Below are positions 17,645 through 26,760 of a stretch of 64,000 nucleotides of DNA, piece after piece. Under the pieces are notes generated by a model. It did no database searches, had not been told where the DNA came from, and was given only the letters and a program-made list of their open reading frames with translations. The position numbers and the translations under genes were made by a program. Source of the DNA: Methylobacterium fujisawaense (GTDB taxonomy: Bacteria; Pseudomonadota; Alphaproteobacteria; Rhizobiales; Beijerinckiaceae); assembly GCF_014138435.1 (NCBI RefSeq), contig NZ_JACJIM010000003.1:1-64000 (forward strand), read 5' to 3'. Every line of letters begins with the position of its first letter. Within the stretch, counting starts at the first letter, position 1.

Positions 17645-18588
17645 TCCTCCACCGCCGCAACCTCCTCACCGCCGGCGCCGGCCTGATGGGCACCGCCCTG
17701 CTCGGCGGCTGCGACAGATTCGCCGGATCCGATGCGGGCCGGCAGACCCTCCAGGTCGGCGAGGACGCCAACCAGTACGTCCAGCGCCTGCTGATGTCGC
17801 CGACGACCCTGGCCCGGGAATTCCCGGCCGCGATGATCTCGCCCTGGTTCAAGCCGAACGGCACCATCGACCCGCCGGACCGCGCCTACCGGGCCCTCGC
17901 GGCCAAGAAGTTCGCCGAGTTCAAGCTCACGGTCGACGGGCTCGTCCAGACGCCGCTGTCGCTGAGCCTCGCGGACCTGCGCGCCCTGCCGTCGCGGACC
18001 CAGATCACCCGTCACGATTGCGTGGAGGGCTGGAGCTGCATCGGGCAATGGGCCGGCGTGCCGCTCGCCGAGGTGCTGAAGCGGGCCGGGCTGAAGCCGC
18101 AGGCGCGCTACGCGGTGTTCCACTGCGCCGACACGCTGGAATATGCCGGCGGCGGCCTCGAAGGCGGCGACGGCGCCTTCCTGGGGCGCCCCGGGCATCC
18201 GGGCGCGGTGCGCGACGCCTACATCCAGCTCGCCGCCGCCGAGGATTGGGGCGGCGCGCCCACCGCCACCGACGCGCCCAAGGACGATTGGGGCCAGGGC
18301 AGCCCGGCCGCGGAGCCCGAGGATAAGCGTACGCCGATCCGCTACTACGAGAGCATCGACCTCTACGACGCCTTCAACCCGCAGACGATCCTGGCCTACG
18401 ACCTCAACGGCAAGCCGCTGCCCGTCTCCAACGGCGCGCCCCTGCGCCTGCGGGTCGAGCGCCAGCTCGGCTACAAGCAGGCCAAGTACGTGATGCGCGT
18501 CGAGATGGTGGAATCGCTCAACGGCATCGGCCAGGGCGGCGGTGGCTACTGGGAGGACCGCGGCTACGAATGGTACGCGGGGATCTGA
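17641..18588 (+). CDS. Molybdopterin-dependent oxidoreductase (sulfite oxidase/YedY fold)
   Basis: 315-aa exported molybdoenzyme. The N-terminus HRRNLLTAGAGLMGTALLGGC combines a twin Arg with a lipobox-like LGGC (Cys23), suggesting Tat export and possibly lipidation. The SUOX-type Moco domain is recognisable by RHDCVEGWSCIGQWAGVPL, in which Cys127 is the expected molybdenum ligand, and by YYESIDLYDAFNPQTILAYD. An insertion of about 50 residues, rich in Gly, Asp and Pro (roughly 175-230), separates these two halves. Partner of the upstream cytochrome b. Substrate unknown; sulfoxide or methionine-sulfoxide reduction is the YedY precedent. Confidence 0.82.
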   Translation: MILHRRNLLTAGAGLMGTALLGGCDRFAGSDAGRQTLQVGEDANQYVQRLLMSPTTLAREFPAAMISPWFKPNGTIDPPDRAYRALAAKKFAEFKLTVDGLVQTPLSLSLADLRALPSRTQITRHDCVEGWSCIGQWAGVPLAEVLKRAGLKPQARYAVFHCADTLEYAGGGLEGGDGAFLGRPGHPGAVRDAYIQLAAAEDWGGAPTATDAPKDDWGQGSPAAEPEDKRTPIRYYESIDLYDAFNPQTILAYDLNGKPLPVSNGAPLRLRVERQLGYKQAKYVMRVEMVESLNGIGQGGGGYWEDRGYEWYAGI

Positions 18589-18793
18589 GTTTCGGCGCCG
18601 CGCCAGCCGGGGCATGCGCGACGGAGCGGCTCGACCCCACACCGGCGGCACAGCCCGCCATTTGACATCCCGCCGCCCGTGACCCACTTGTCCCCGGCGC
18701 GCGGCCCCGGCCCGACGGCGGGCATATGTCCCACGCGAATTACGATCAGAATTCGTCCGTCGCGCTCAGGTCCCGTCAGGGGCAGAGGTCTGA

Positions 18794-21478
18794 ATGAAAG
18801 TCGTCGTCGTCGAGTCGCCGGCCAAAGCCAAGACGATCAATAAGTATCTCGGCCGCGACTATGAAGTGATCGCCTCGTTCGGGCACATCCGCGACCTGCC
18901 GGCCAAGGACGGCTCCGTGGATCCCGAGCAGGATTTCCACATGGTCTGGGAACTGGCCGACCGCGGGGCGAGCCGGGTCTCCGAGATCGCCAAGGCGGTC
19001 AAGGGCGCCGACAAGCTGATTCTGGCTACCGACCCGGATCGCGAGGGCGAGGCGATCTCCTGGCACGTGCTGGAGGCCTTGACCGCCCGCAAGGCGCTCA
19101 AGGGCATCCCGGTCGAACGCGTCACCTTCAACGCCATCACCAAGGCCTCGGTCGAGGCGGCGATGCGCAAGCCCCGGGAGATCGACCAGGCCCTGGTCGA
19201 CGCCTATCTGGCGCGCCGGGCGCTGGACTACCTCGTCGGCTTCAACCTCTCCCCGGTCCTGTGGCGCAAGCTCCCGGGCGCCCGCTCGGCGGGCCGCGTC
19301 CAGTCGGTGGCGCTGCGCCTCGTCGTCGAGCGCGAGATGGAGATCGAGCGGTTCAAGCCGCGCGAGTACTGGACGCTCATCGCCACGCTGACGACCGCCG
19401 ACGGCGCGACCTTCGAGGCCCGCCTCGTCGGCGCCGACGGCAAGCGCATCCAGCGCCTCGACGTCGGCACCGGCGACGAGGCCGCCGCCTTCAAGCGCGA
19501 CCTCGAACTCGCGACCTTCCAGGTGGCGAGCGTCGAGGCGAAGCCCGCCAAGCGCCACCCGCAGCCGCCCTTCACCACCTCGACCCTGCAGCAGGAGGCC
19601 TCGCGCAAGCTCGGGATGGCGCCGGCCCAGACCATGCGGGTCGCCCAGCGTCTCTACGAGGGCGTCGATATCGGCGGCGAGACCGTCGGCATCATCACCT
19701 ACATGCGGACCGACGGCGTCGATATGGCGCCCGAGGCGATCCAGGACGCCCGCCGGGTCATCGGCAAGGAGTTCGGCGACCGCTACGTGCCCGACGTGCC
19801 GCGCAAGTACAGCGTCAAGGCCAAGAACGCCCAGGAGGCCCACGAGGCGGTGCGGCCCACCGACATGAGCCGCCTGCCCAAGATGGTGGCGCGCCACCTC
19901 GAGCCCGAGCAGGCCCGGCTCTACGATCTCATCTGGACCCGCACCATGGCGAGCCAGATGGAATCGGCCGAGCTGGAGCGGACCACCGTGGACGTCACGG
20001 CGAAGGTCGGCCCCCGCCAGATCGACCTGCGCGCCACCGGCCAGGTTGTGAAGTTCGACGGCTTCCTCACCCTCTACCAGGAGGGCAAGGACGACGAGGA
20101 GGACGAGGAGAGCCGCCGCCTGCCGCCCATGAAGGCCGGCGACCCGCTCACCCGCGAGCGGATCAGCTCGACCCAGCACTTCACCGAGCCGCCGCCGCGC
20201 TATTCCGAGGCGAGCCTCGTGAAGCGCATGGAGGAACTCGGCATCGGCCGCCCGTCGACCTACGCGGCGGTGCTCCAGACGCTGCGCGACCGCGAGTACG
20301 TCAAGATCGAGAAGAAGCGGCTGCAGCCGGAGGACAAGGGGCGGCTCGTCACGGGCTTCCTGGAGAGCTTCTTCCGGCGCTACGTCGAGTACGATTTCAC
20401 CGCCGACCTCGAGGAGCAGCTCGACCGCGTCTCCAATGCCGAGATCGACTGGCGGGCGGTGCTGCGCGACTTCTGGCGCGATTTCTCCGCGGCGATCGGC
20501 GAGACCAAGGAGCTGCGCGTCACCGACGTGCTGGAGGCGCTGAACGGCCTCCTCGGGCCGCACATCTTCCCCGACAAGGGCGACGGCTCGAACCCGCGCA
20601 CCTGCACGGTCTGCGGGACCGGACAATTGTCGCTGAAGCTCGGCAAGTTCGGCGCCTTCATCGGCTGCTCGAACTATCCCGAGTGCAAGTACACCCGCCA
20701 GCTCTCGGCCTCGGGCGTCGAGGGCGAGGGGGACGGCTCCTCGGCCGAGGGCGGCCAGCCGGGCGTCCGGGTGCTGGGCGACGATCCCGCCACCGGCCTG
20801 CCGGTGACGCTGCGCGACGGCCGATTCGGGCCGTTCCTGCAGCTCGGTGAGGCCTCCACCGAGAAGGGGGCGGAGAAGCCGAAGCGTTCCTCCCTGCCGA
20901 AGGGGCTGAGTCCCTCGGCGGTCGACCTGCAGAAGGCGCTGGCCCTGCTGGCGCTGCCCCGCGAGGTGGCGCGCCACCCCGAGACCGGCGAGCCGATCCT
21001 GGCCAATCTCGGCCGGTTCGGGCCCTACGTGCAGCATGGGAAGACCTACGCCAATCTCGGCAAGGACGACGACGTGCTGGAGATCGGCGGCAACCGCGCC
21101 ATCGACCTGATCGTCGCCAAGGAGCAGGGCGGCGGCCGCGGCCGTCCGGCTGCCGATCCCGGCCGCCCGCTCGGCACGGACGCTGCGAGCGGGCGCGACC
21201 TCGTGGTGAAGGCCGGCAAGTACGGCCCCTACGTCACCGACGGCGAGGTGAACGCCACGCTGCCGAAGACCATGAGCGCCGAGGCGCTGACGCTCGACGA
21301 GGGGATCGCCCTGGTCAACGCCAAGCGTGCCTCGGGCGGCGGCAAGCCGGCGAAACGGGGCGCTGTCCGGAAGACCGCGACGCGCGCGGCGAGCGGCGCC
21401 AAGCCGGCGGCCAAGAAGACGGCAGCGAAGAAGCCCGCCGCCAAGAAGACCGCGGCCAAGAAGACGGGCGCCGGCTGA
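18794..21478 (+). CDS. topA: DNA topoisomerase I (type IA)
   Basis: 894-aa enzyme that relaxes negative supercoils. The TOPRIM domain starts KVVVVESPAKAKTINKYLG and includes DPDREGEAISWH. The catalytic tyrosine is Tyr303 in GIITYMRTDG. A four-Cys zinc finger (CTVCGTG, then CSNYPECKY) follows near residue 605, then two topoisomerase C-terminal repeats (KFGAFIG-like, RFGPFLQLG, RFGPYVQHGKTYANLG, KYGPYVTDGEVN) and a Lys/Ala-rich tail of AKK repeats. This matches the Rhizobiales enzyme. It stands alone, 205 bp after the molybdoenzyme gene. Confidence 0.97.
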   Translation: MKVVVVESPAKAKTINKYLGRDYEVIASFGHIRDLPAKDGSVDPEQDFHMVWELADRGASRVSEIAKAVKGADKLILATDPDREGEAISWHVLEALTARKALKGIPVERVTFNAITKASVEAAMRKPREIDQALVDAYLARRALDYLVGFNLSPVLWRKLPGARSAGRVQSVALRLVVEREMEIERFKPREYWTLIATLTTADGATFEARLVGADGKRIQRLDVGTGDEAAAFKRDLELATFQVASVEAKPAKRHPQPPFTTSTLQQEASRKLGMAPAQTMRVAQRLYEGVDIGGETVGIITYMRTDGVDMAPEAIQDARRVIGKEFGDRYVPDVPRKYSVKAKNAQEAHEAVRPTDMSRLPKMVARHLEPEQARLYDLIWTRTMASQMESAELERTTVDVTAKVGPRQIDLRATGQVVKFDGFLTLYQEGKDDEEDEESRRLPPMKAGDPLTRERISSTQHFTEPPPRYSEASLVKRMEELGIGRPSTYAAVLQTLRDREYVKIEKKRLQPEDKGRLVTGFLESFFRRYVEYDFTADLEEQLDRVSNAEIDWRAVLRDFWRDFSAAIGETKELRVTDVLEALNGLLGPHIFPDKGDGSNPRTCTVCGTGQLSLKLGKFGAFIGCSNYPECKYTRQLSASGVEGEGDGSSAEGGQPGVRVLGDDPATGLPVTLRDGRFGPFLQLGEASTEKGAEKPKRSSLPKGLSPSAVDLQKALALLALPREVARHPETGEPILANLGRFGPYVQHGKTYANLGKDDDVLEIGGNRAIDLIVAKEQGGGRGRPAADPGRPLGTDAASGRDLVVKAGKYGPYVTDGEVNATLPKTMSAEALTLDEGIALVNAKRASGGGKPAKRGAVRKTATRAASGAKPAAKKTAAKKPAAKKTAAKKTGAG

Positions 21479-21658
21479 CGCAGACAGGTCCAGGCGGCCT
21501 TCACCCGCTCGCCGGGTGCAAGGCGCGTCAGCCGCGCCGGTCCGTGTCCAGGGCGGGCACGCGGTTCTGCGCTGCTCTCCCGGCGGCGGTGGGGGACAGG
21601 AGCAGACCGACGCGGAGAACGGGATGCACGTCCCGTTTTCCGGGTCCGGCCGCCTGGT

Positions 21659-21847
21659 TCAGACGAGGTAGGTGATGGTTGCCGCGAGCGCCGTCGCGAA
21701 GGTCGCCAGCGCGATCGTGGTGGAATTCATGAGCGCCCGGCTGGGCGGCACGCCGGCCGCGTCGTCGTCGCAGCCGAAGGCGGCGCCGGCCGCGTGCTCG
21801 AAGCGGATCAACGTGAGGCGGCGGGCCTCGATCGCGGCATCGCTCAT
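21659..21847 (-). CDS. Small single-pass membrane protein
   Basis: 62 aa from ATG 21847 (MSDAAIEARRLTLIRFEHAA). The N-terminal half is soluble and acidic (GCDDDAAG); the last 20 residues (TTIALATFATALAATITYLV) form a C-terminal transmembrane helix ending at the membrane. I know no family. Support for a real gene comes from the perfect EcfG-type promoter 45 bp upstream of the ATG and a separate position between topA and parE. An in-frame ATG at 21874 is an alternative start. Confidence 0.6.
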   Translation of the reverse strand: MSDAAIEARRLTLIRFEHAAGAAFGCDDDAAGVPPSRALMNSTTIALATFATALAATITYLV

Positions 21848-21891
21848 GGGCTGCGGCTCCCTGACCACGGTCAAGATTTATCTCCGCCGTC

Positions 21892-21916
21892 AACGTCGAT
21901 CGTCCCGGTCTGTTCC
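21892..21916 (-). promoter_or_regulatory. EcfG-type promoter of the small membrane protein
   Basis: On the minus strand, GGAAC (21916-21912), 16 bp spacer, CGTT (21895-21892). The -10 element is 44 bp before the ATG at 21847. Exact match to the alphaproteobacterial general stress response consensus; function inferred. Confidence 0.62.
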
Positions 21917-22095
21917 GGCGGCGGCCTGTGGAGGTCGAACAGGCTGGTCACGGGAAAGCCTTAACCCATCGTTGTGCAACGTCGTGATGACGGGCCGCCT
22001 GGCCCCCTCGGGGGTCGGGGCGGTTCCGGCCCTCGCTCGCGGCGCCGCAGCATGCGATGGTGCGGCCGCGTCGCCTGGGGGCGAACGGTTTTGAT

Positions 22096-22110
22096 GTTTA
22101 CGTTTTGTTC
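22096..22110 (+). promoter_or_regulatory. LexA-like box upstream of parE
   Basis: GTTTACGTTTTGTTC has the spacing of the alphaproteobacterial LexA operator GTTC-N7-GTTC with one mismatch in the first half-site. It ends 15 bp before the parE ATG (22126), a position where a repressor would block transcription. Confidence 0.5.
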
Positions 22111-22125
22111 CGCTATCATGCGGGG

Positions 22126-24279
22126 ATGAAGGCGCATGCTCCACGACCCAAGACCCGTCTGCGCGAATCCGAGCCGGCCGATGCGCCGCGCCCGCGGAGG
22201 CCGCGCGTGAGCGATCCGGCCCGCGACCTGTTCGGACCGGGCGGCAAGGCGGCCGCCTCGACAGCCCCCTCTCGCGCGCCGGAGCCGCGGCGGCGCCTGG
22301 ACGCCACGGCCTCCGTGACGGCGCTCGCAGCGGCCGAGCCCGATTCCGGCTACACCGCCTCCGACATCGAGGTGCTGGAGGGGCTGGAGCCGGTCCGGCG
22401 CCGCCCCGGCATGTATATCGGCGGCACCGACGAGCGGGCGCTGCACCACCTCTTCGCCGAGGTGATCGACAACTCCATGGACGAGGCGGTGGCCGGCCAT
22501 GCCAGCTTCATCGAGGTGGAGCTGGAGGAGACCGGTGCCCTCGTGGTCACCGACAACGGCCGCGGCATCCCGGTCGACCCGCATCCGAAATTTCCCGGCA
22601 AGTCGGCGCTCGAGGTCATCATGACCACGCTGCATGCCGGCGGTAAGTTCGACTCGAAGGTCTACGAGACCTCGGGCGGCCTGCACGGCGTCGGCATCTC
22701 GGTGGTGAATGCGCTCTCCGACCTCCTCGAGGTCGAGGTGGCGCGCAACCAGACCCTGTATCGCCAGACCTTCTCGCGGGGCCACGCGCAGGGCGCGCTG
22801 GAGCTGATCGGCCGGGTGCAGAACCGGCGCGGCACCCGGGTCCGCTTCCACCCGGACGCGCAGATCTTCGGCTCGCTGAAATTCGACCCGCGCCGCCTGT
22901 TCAAGATGGCGCGTTCGAAGGCCTACCTGTTCGGCGGCGTCGAGATCCGCTGGCGCTGCGCCCCCGCCCTCCTCGAGGGGCTGGAGGGCGTACCTGCGGA
23001 AGCCGTGCACCGCTTCCCCGACGGCCTGCGCGACTATCTCGCCCGCGACATCGACGGCAAGGAGCTGGTCACCGACGCGATGTTCTCCGGCAAGATCACC
23101 AAGCCGGGCTCGCACGGGTCGCTGGAATGGGCGGTGGCCTGGATGGTCGCCGAGGACGGGTTCTCGCATTCCTACTGCAACACCATCCCGACGCCCGAGG
23201 GCGGCACCCACGAGGCCGGCCTGCGGGTCGCCCTGCTCCGGGGCCTGCGCGAGCACGCCGAGCGCGTGAACCAGGCCAAGCGCATGACCGCGGTGACCAC
23301 CGACGACGTCATGGCGACCTGCGCGTCCATGCTCTCGGTCTTCATCCGCGAGCCCGAGTTCCAGGGCCAGACCAAGGACAAGCTCGCCACCGTGGAGGCC
23401 CAGCGCATCGTCGAGACGGCGGTGCGCGACGCCTTCGACCATTGGCTCGCCGCCTCCCCGGCCCAGGCCAACAAGCTGCTCGACTGGGTGATCGACCGGG
23501 CCGAGGAGCGCCTGCGCCGCCGCCAGGAGAAGGAGGTCGCCCGCAAGAGCGCCACCCGCAAGCTCCGCCTGCCCGGCAAGCTCGCCGATTGCTCGGCCGC
23601 CGGCACCGCGGGCTCGGAGATCTTCATCGTCGAGGGCGATTCGGCCGGCGGCTCCGCCAAGCAGGCCCGCGACCGGGCGACCCAGGCGATCCTCCCCTTG
23701 CGCGGCAAGATCCTCAATGTCGCCTCTGCGAGCCGGGACAAGCTCGGCGCCAACCAGCTGATCTCCGACCTCACCCTGGCGCTCGGCTGCGGCACCGGCG
23801 CGGCCTTCCGCGAGGCCGACCTGCGCTACGACAAGGTGATCATCATGACGGACGCCGACGTCGACGGCGCCCACATTGCCTCGCTGCTGATCACCTTCTT
23901 CTACCGCCAGATGCCCAAGCTCATCGACCGCGGGCATCTCTACCTCGCGATCCCGCCGCTCTACCGGCTGCAGCAGGGCTCCAAGGTGGCCTATGCCCGG
24001 GACGACGCCGACCGGGAGCGGATCATCAAGACGGTGTTCAAGGCCGGCAAGGTCGAGATCGGCCGGTTCAAGGGCCTCGGCGAGATGATGCCGGCCCAGC
24101 TCAAGGAGACCACCATGGACCCGAAGAAGCGCACGTTGCTGCGGGTCGCGGTCCTGGACGAGGCCCGGGAATCGACCGGCGATACGGTCGAGCGGCTGAT
24201 GGGCAACAAGCCCGAGGGCCGCTTCGCCTTCATCAGCGAGCGTGCGGCCTTCGCCGAGGGGGCCGACCTCGACATCTGA
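22126..24279 (+). CDS. parE: DNA topoisomerase IV subunit B
   Basis: 717-aa ATPase subunit of topoisomerase IV, which decatenates chromosomes. The GHKL ATPase shows EVIDNSMDEAVAGHA and VVTDNGRGIPVDPHP. The TOPRIM region is EIFIVEGDSAGGSAKQARDR, whose ARDRATQAILPLRG wording is ParE-like rather than the GRDRKFQAILPLRG of GyrB. Length (717 versus about 800 for GyrB) supports ParE. ATG 22126 is chosen; the open frame before it contains the promoter. The first 70 residues are a basic, Pro/Arg-rich extension usual in Rhizobiales. A LexA-like box overlaps the promoter region. Confidence 0.93.
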   Translation: MKAHAPRPKTRLRESEPADAPRPRRPRVSDPARDLFGPGGKAAASTAPSRAPEPRRRLDATASVTALAAAEPDSGYTASDIEVLEGLEPVRRRPGMYIGGTDERALHHLFAEVIDNSMDEAVAGHASFIEVELEETGALVVTDNGRGIPVDPHPKFPGKSALEVIMTTLHAGGKFDSKVYETSGGLHGVGISVVNALSDLLEVEVARNQTLYRQTFSRGHAQGALELIGRVQNRRGTRVRFHPDAQIFGSLKFDPRRLFKMARSKAYLFGGVEIRWRCAPALLEGLEGVPAEAVHRFPDGLRDYLARDIDGKELVTDAMFSGKITKPGSHGSLEWAVAWMVAEDGFSHSYCNTIPTPEGGTHEAGLRVALLRGLREHAERVNQAKRMTAVTTDDVMATCASMLSVFIREPEFQGQTKDKLATVEAQRIVETAVRDAFDHWLAASPAQANKLLDWVIDRAEERLRRRQEKEVARKSATRKLRLPGKLADCSAAGTAGSEIFIVEGDSAGGSAKQARDRATQAILPLRGKILNVASASRDKLGANQLISDLTLALGCGTGAAFREADLRYDKVIIMTDADVDGAHIASLLITFFYRQMPKLIDRGHLYLAIPPLYRLQQGSKVAYARDDADRERIIKTVFKAGKVEIGRFKGLGEMMPAQLKETTMDPKKRTLLRVAVLDEARESTGDTVERLMGNKPEGRFAFISERAAFAEGADLDI

Positions 24280-24324
24280 ACCGTCGCGCCGACGCGGTTT
24301 CCACCGCGCCGGCCGCCCGGACCG

Positions 24325-24816
24325 TCAGGGCTTGGTAACCGCCTTGGCCGGGTCGAAGGGCTGGGCCGCCGACACCGTGTCGGTGCTCATGTTGAGGACC
24401 GCCGAGAACCGCTCGCCTCCCGGCCGCAGCACCAGGGCACCAGGCTCCACGGCGATGACCTTGCTGCCCAGGCCGAGGAAGCCGCCGACATCGATCACAA
24501 CGGCCTTGAGGGTCCCGCCATCGGTGATCAGCAGGTCGTCGATCTTGCCGACGCTGTCGCCTGCCGCGTTGCGCACCGTCACGCCGATCATCTTGGAGGC
24601 CAGGAAGGCCACAGGCTTGAGCCCCTGACGCTTGGCGGCGTCCTCGGCATTCGCCGCCGCCATCAGCCGCCCGACGCCCTGGCCGTCCGTCGAGGTCCCC
24701 GGCCCCGTGCCCGGCAGGACCGTATCCTTGCCGATCACGGAGGCATCCTGCGCACGTGCAGGCGCTCCCGCCAGAGCCAGGGCCGCGAGCGACAGGAGAA
24801 GTATTCGGCTTCGCAT
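24325..24816 (-). CDS. Exported PRC-barrel domain protein
   Basis: 163 aa with a signal peptide (MRSRILLLSLAALALAGAPARAQ, cleaved after ARA). The mature part is a PRC-barrel: VAFLASKMIGVTVRNAAGDS, GKIDDLLITDGGTLKAVVID and GGFLGLGSKVIAVEPGALVL. PRC-barrel proteins of this exported type are common in Methylobacterium and other Rhizobiales, and often respond to stress; their ligand is unknown. ATG 24816 starts the signal peptide; the upstream frame is not conserved. Convergent with parE. Confidence 0.82.
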   Translation of the reverse strand: MRSRILLLSLAALALAGAPARAQDASVIGKDTVLPGTGPGTSTDGQGVGRLMAAANAEDAAKRQGLKPVAFLASKMIGVTVRNAAGDSVGKIDDLLITDGGTLKAVVIDVGGFLGLGSKVIAVEPGALVLRPGGERFSAVLNMSTDTVSAAQPFDPAKAVTKP

Positions 24817-24970
24817 GGCTGATCGCTCCGGTGCGCCCGGACCCGTCGCGGTTCCCGTTCCGGTCCCCGCTCGGTCCCCATGAGGCGCCGCGGTCTCAAT
24901 CGCGGGTGGCACGCGCGGTTCCGGCGCTCCCTGTCGCACCCGACCCGTCCGGCGGCACGACCCTGAAACG

Positions 24971-25004
24971 CGGAAGGGCCCGGCCTTGCGGCCGAGCCCT
25001 TCCG
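24971..25004 (-). terminator. Probable terminator of the outer-membrane protein gene
   Basis: Perfect 9-bp outer stem CGGAAGGGC (24971-24979) with GCCCTTCCG (24996-25004) and a further GC-rich inner stem, about 39 bp after the omp stop. No long T-tract follows on either strand, so termination efficiency is uncertain. Confidence 0.55.
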
Positions 25005-25042
25005 TTGCGCGGAGCCGGTCGAGCCGGCTCCGACGTTCGATC

Positions 25043-25909
25043 TTAGTACGAGCCGAACTTGTAGTTCAGGCCGGCGCGGACGACGGCGAACTCGGTCTTG
25101 GCGGCGGCGCCGTTGAGGTAGGCGGTGCCGTTCGGGGGCAGGAGGTTGCCGTAGAAGACGCCGCCGGCGGAGTTCTTCTGGCGGTCGAGGCTGACGTACA
25201 GGCCTTCGACCTTCAGGGTGACGGCCGAGGAGCGGAAGAAGTTCAGGAAGGAGTCGGTGGGCAGGGCGTACTCGACGCCGCCGCCGGCGGCCCAGCCGGT
25301 GCGGAAGCTGTCGCGGAAGCGGTTGCCGGAGAAGTTCTGGTCGTCCTGGCCGGATCCGTAGGCGAAGCCGCCGGTGCCGTACACGAGGGTGCGGTCGAAG
25401 GCGTAGCCGAGGCGGCCGCGGACGGTGCCGAAGTAGTCGAGGCCGTTGCCGCTGGTGGCGACGAAGGCGGGCGGGTTGGAGAAGGCGACGCCGGGGAAGC
25501 CCAGGAAGCTGTAGTTCTGGGTGGCGTTGGCGCGGCGGGCGAAGTCGACGTACTGGGCGTCGGCCTCGAAGCCGATCACCACGCCCGAGCCCGGCGTGAA
25601 CTGGTAGTTGTAGCCGATCTGGGCGCCGCCCGAGAAGCCGTCGTTGTTGTTGCGGTTGTTGACGCTGACGACGCCCGAGGTGCCGGGGGAGTTGATCAGC
25701 GAGCCGCCCGGCAGGGCGTAGCTGGTGGTGTTGCGGCTGTTGGCGTCGAAGCCGTAGCCGGCGTTCACACCGACGTAGAAGCCGGTCCAGGTGAACACCG
25801 GCACCGGCGTGAACACCGGCGGCGGCGCAGCGCGGCGCGGCAGGTCGGCGGCGGACGCCGTTGCGGTCAAGCCGGCGAGGACGGTGGATGCGAGGAGGAG
25901 CTTCTTCAT
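25043..25909 (-). CDS. Omp25/Omp31-type outer-membrane beta-barrel protein
   Basis: 288-aa exported protein. Signal peptide MKKLLLASTVLAGLTATASA, then the usual Pro-rich linker (DLPRRAAPPPVFTPVPVFTW) and the beta-barrel start WTGFYVGVNAGYGF. Alternating strands follow (IGYNYQF, VIGFEADAQYVDF, VRGRLGYAFDRTLVYGTGGFAYG) and the last residues VRAGLNYKFGSY end in an aromatic, as for BAM substrates. Family of Brucella Omp25/31 and rhizobial RopB. ATG 25909 starts the signal peptide. Confidence 0.9.
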   Translation of the reverse strand: MKKLLLASTVLAGLTATASAADLPRRAAPPPVFTPVPVFTWTGFYVGVNAGYGFDANSRNTTSYALPGGSLINSPGTSGVVSVNNRNNNDGFSGGAQIGYNYQFTPGSGVVIGFEADAQYVDFARRANATQNYSFLGFPGVAFSNPPAFVATSGNGLDYFGTVRGRLGYAFDRTLVYGTGGFAYGSGQDDQNFSGNRFRDSFRTGWAAGGGVEYALPTDSFLNFFRSSAVTLKVEGLYVSLDRQKNSAGGVFYGNLLPPNGTAYLNGAAAKTEFAVVRAGLNYKFGSY

Positions 25910-26382
25910 GGTGGTGTCGGTCCTGGGGTTAGCTTGAGCCGGCAGCCTTCTAGGCGCTCTCGGATGGCGGGTCTGTCGCTTTCCTGCAACAAGCATCCTC
26001 AGACTAGGGACATCCCGTCAACGAAAGATGAAGACTAACCGACCGTCTCCCAAGCAGCCGGCTCGCTTGCCCGTCGAGACTGTACGCGGACAGCTGAAAA
26101 GGCTCGGAAGACTAGCTGTGTTGCGCGACGTGCATATTCGGGCGCGCCTCAACGGGTGTCGTGATAGCGTCCGACGTCTCGCCGGTTGCATGCAGGGCGG
26201 CCGTTTTATTCCGGCACAACTTTGGCGAGAGGGTGCGCGCGGTCGTAAGCGATCGGTTAACCGTATCCGCCGATGGTCCGTCGCTGCGGGCGGGCCGACC
26301 CTCTCGAGAGCCCGCGACCGGCTTCCTGCCGGCTCCCGCGTCGCGGCCGGCCGCCTCGCCCGGCGGAGACAGCCGTCCATCC
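25910..26382. other. Intergenic region upstream of the omp gene
   Basis: 473 bp with no supportable gene. On the minus strand a TTGACG at 26020-26015 could be the -35 of the omp promoter, giving a leader of roughly 75 nt. A 10-bp palindrome CGGTTAACCG lies at 26254-26263. The region is less GC-rich than its surroundings, as expected for regulatory DNA. Confidence 0.4.
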
Positions 26383-26760
26383 ATGCTCAACCACGACGAA
26401 CGGAGCCGGAGAACCTTCGGCAGGCGCCGGACCCCGGAGGGGATGGCCGCTCTTTCGGGGAGCCTTCCCGGCCCGGCATCGCATCCTGCGCGGCCGAGGC
26501 GGGCCGCCGGGCCCCTGCCCTGGACCCTGCGCATGGCGGGACTCGTCGGGATCCTCACGGTGGTTGCCGCCTATCAGCTCGCGCGGCTCAGCCGGCCCGA
26601 TGCGGCACCGACGGCCGCCGCGGTCGCCGCCCTGGCGGGACCGGCCCATCCGGGGATCGCGGACCCGCAGACGACCGGCGCCCTCGCGGCATCGGAATTC
26701 GCCCGGTCCACCCGCCTGGATCCCTGCCTCGTGCCCGCATCCGACCGTCTCCGGCCCTGA
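26383..26760 (+). CDS. Possible single-pass membrane protein
   Basis: 125 aa from ATG 26383 (MLNHDERSRRTFGRRR). A basic, Pro/Arg-rich N-terminus precedes one hydrophobic helix (LRMAGLVGILTVVAAYQLARL, quoted less its flanks), then an Ala-rich tail ending CLVPASDRLRP. No recognised family and no clear ribosome-binding site. The frame is open further upstream to 26161, which is not conserved-looking. The transmembrane segment and the end just before a low-complexity gap make a gene plausible but not proven. Confidence 0.35.
   Translation: MLNHDERSRRTFGRRRTPEGMAALSGSLPGPASHPARPRRAAGPLPWTLRMAGLVGILTVVAAYQLARLSRPDAAPTAAAVAALAGPAHPGIADPQTTGALAASEFARSTRLDPCLVPASDRLRP

Noticed and set aside
18776..21037. 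753-aa open frame opposite topA, and 658-aa frame 21961-23937 opposite parE
   Set aside because: Shadow frames of topA and parE.
22126..24279. GyrB
   Set aside because: Length of 717 aa and the ARDRATQAILPLRG wording favour ParE.
26254..26263. CGGTTAACCG palindrome as a CtrA or other regulator site
   Set aside because: Only a single half-site; 10-bp palindromes of this kind occur by chance.
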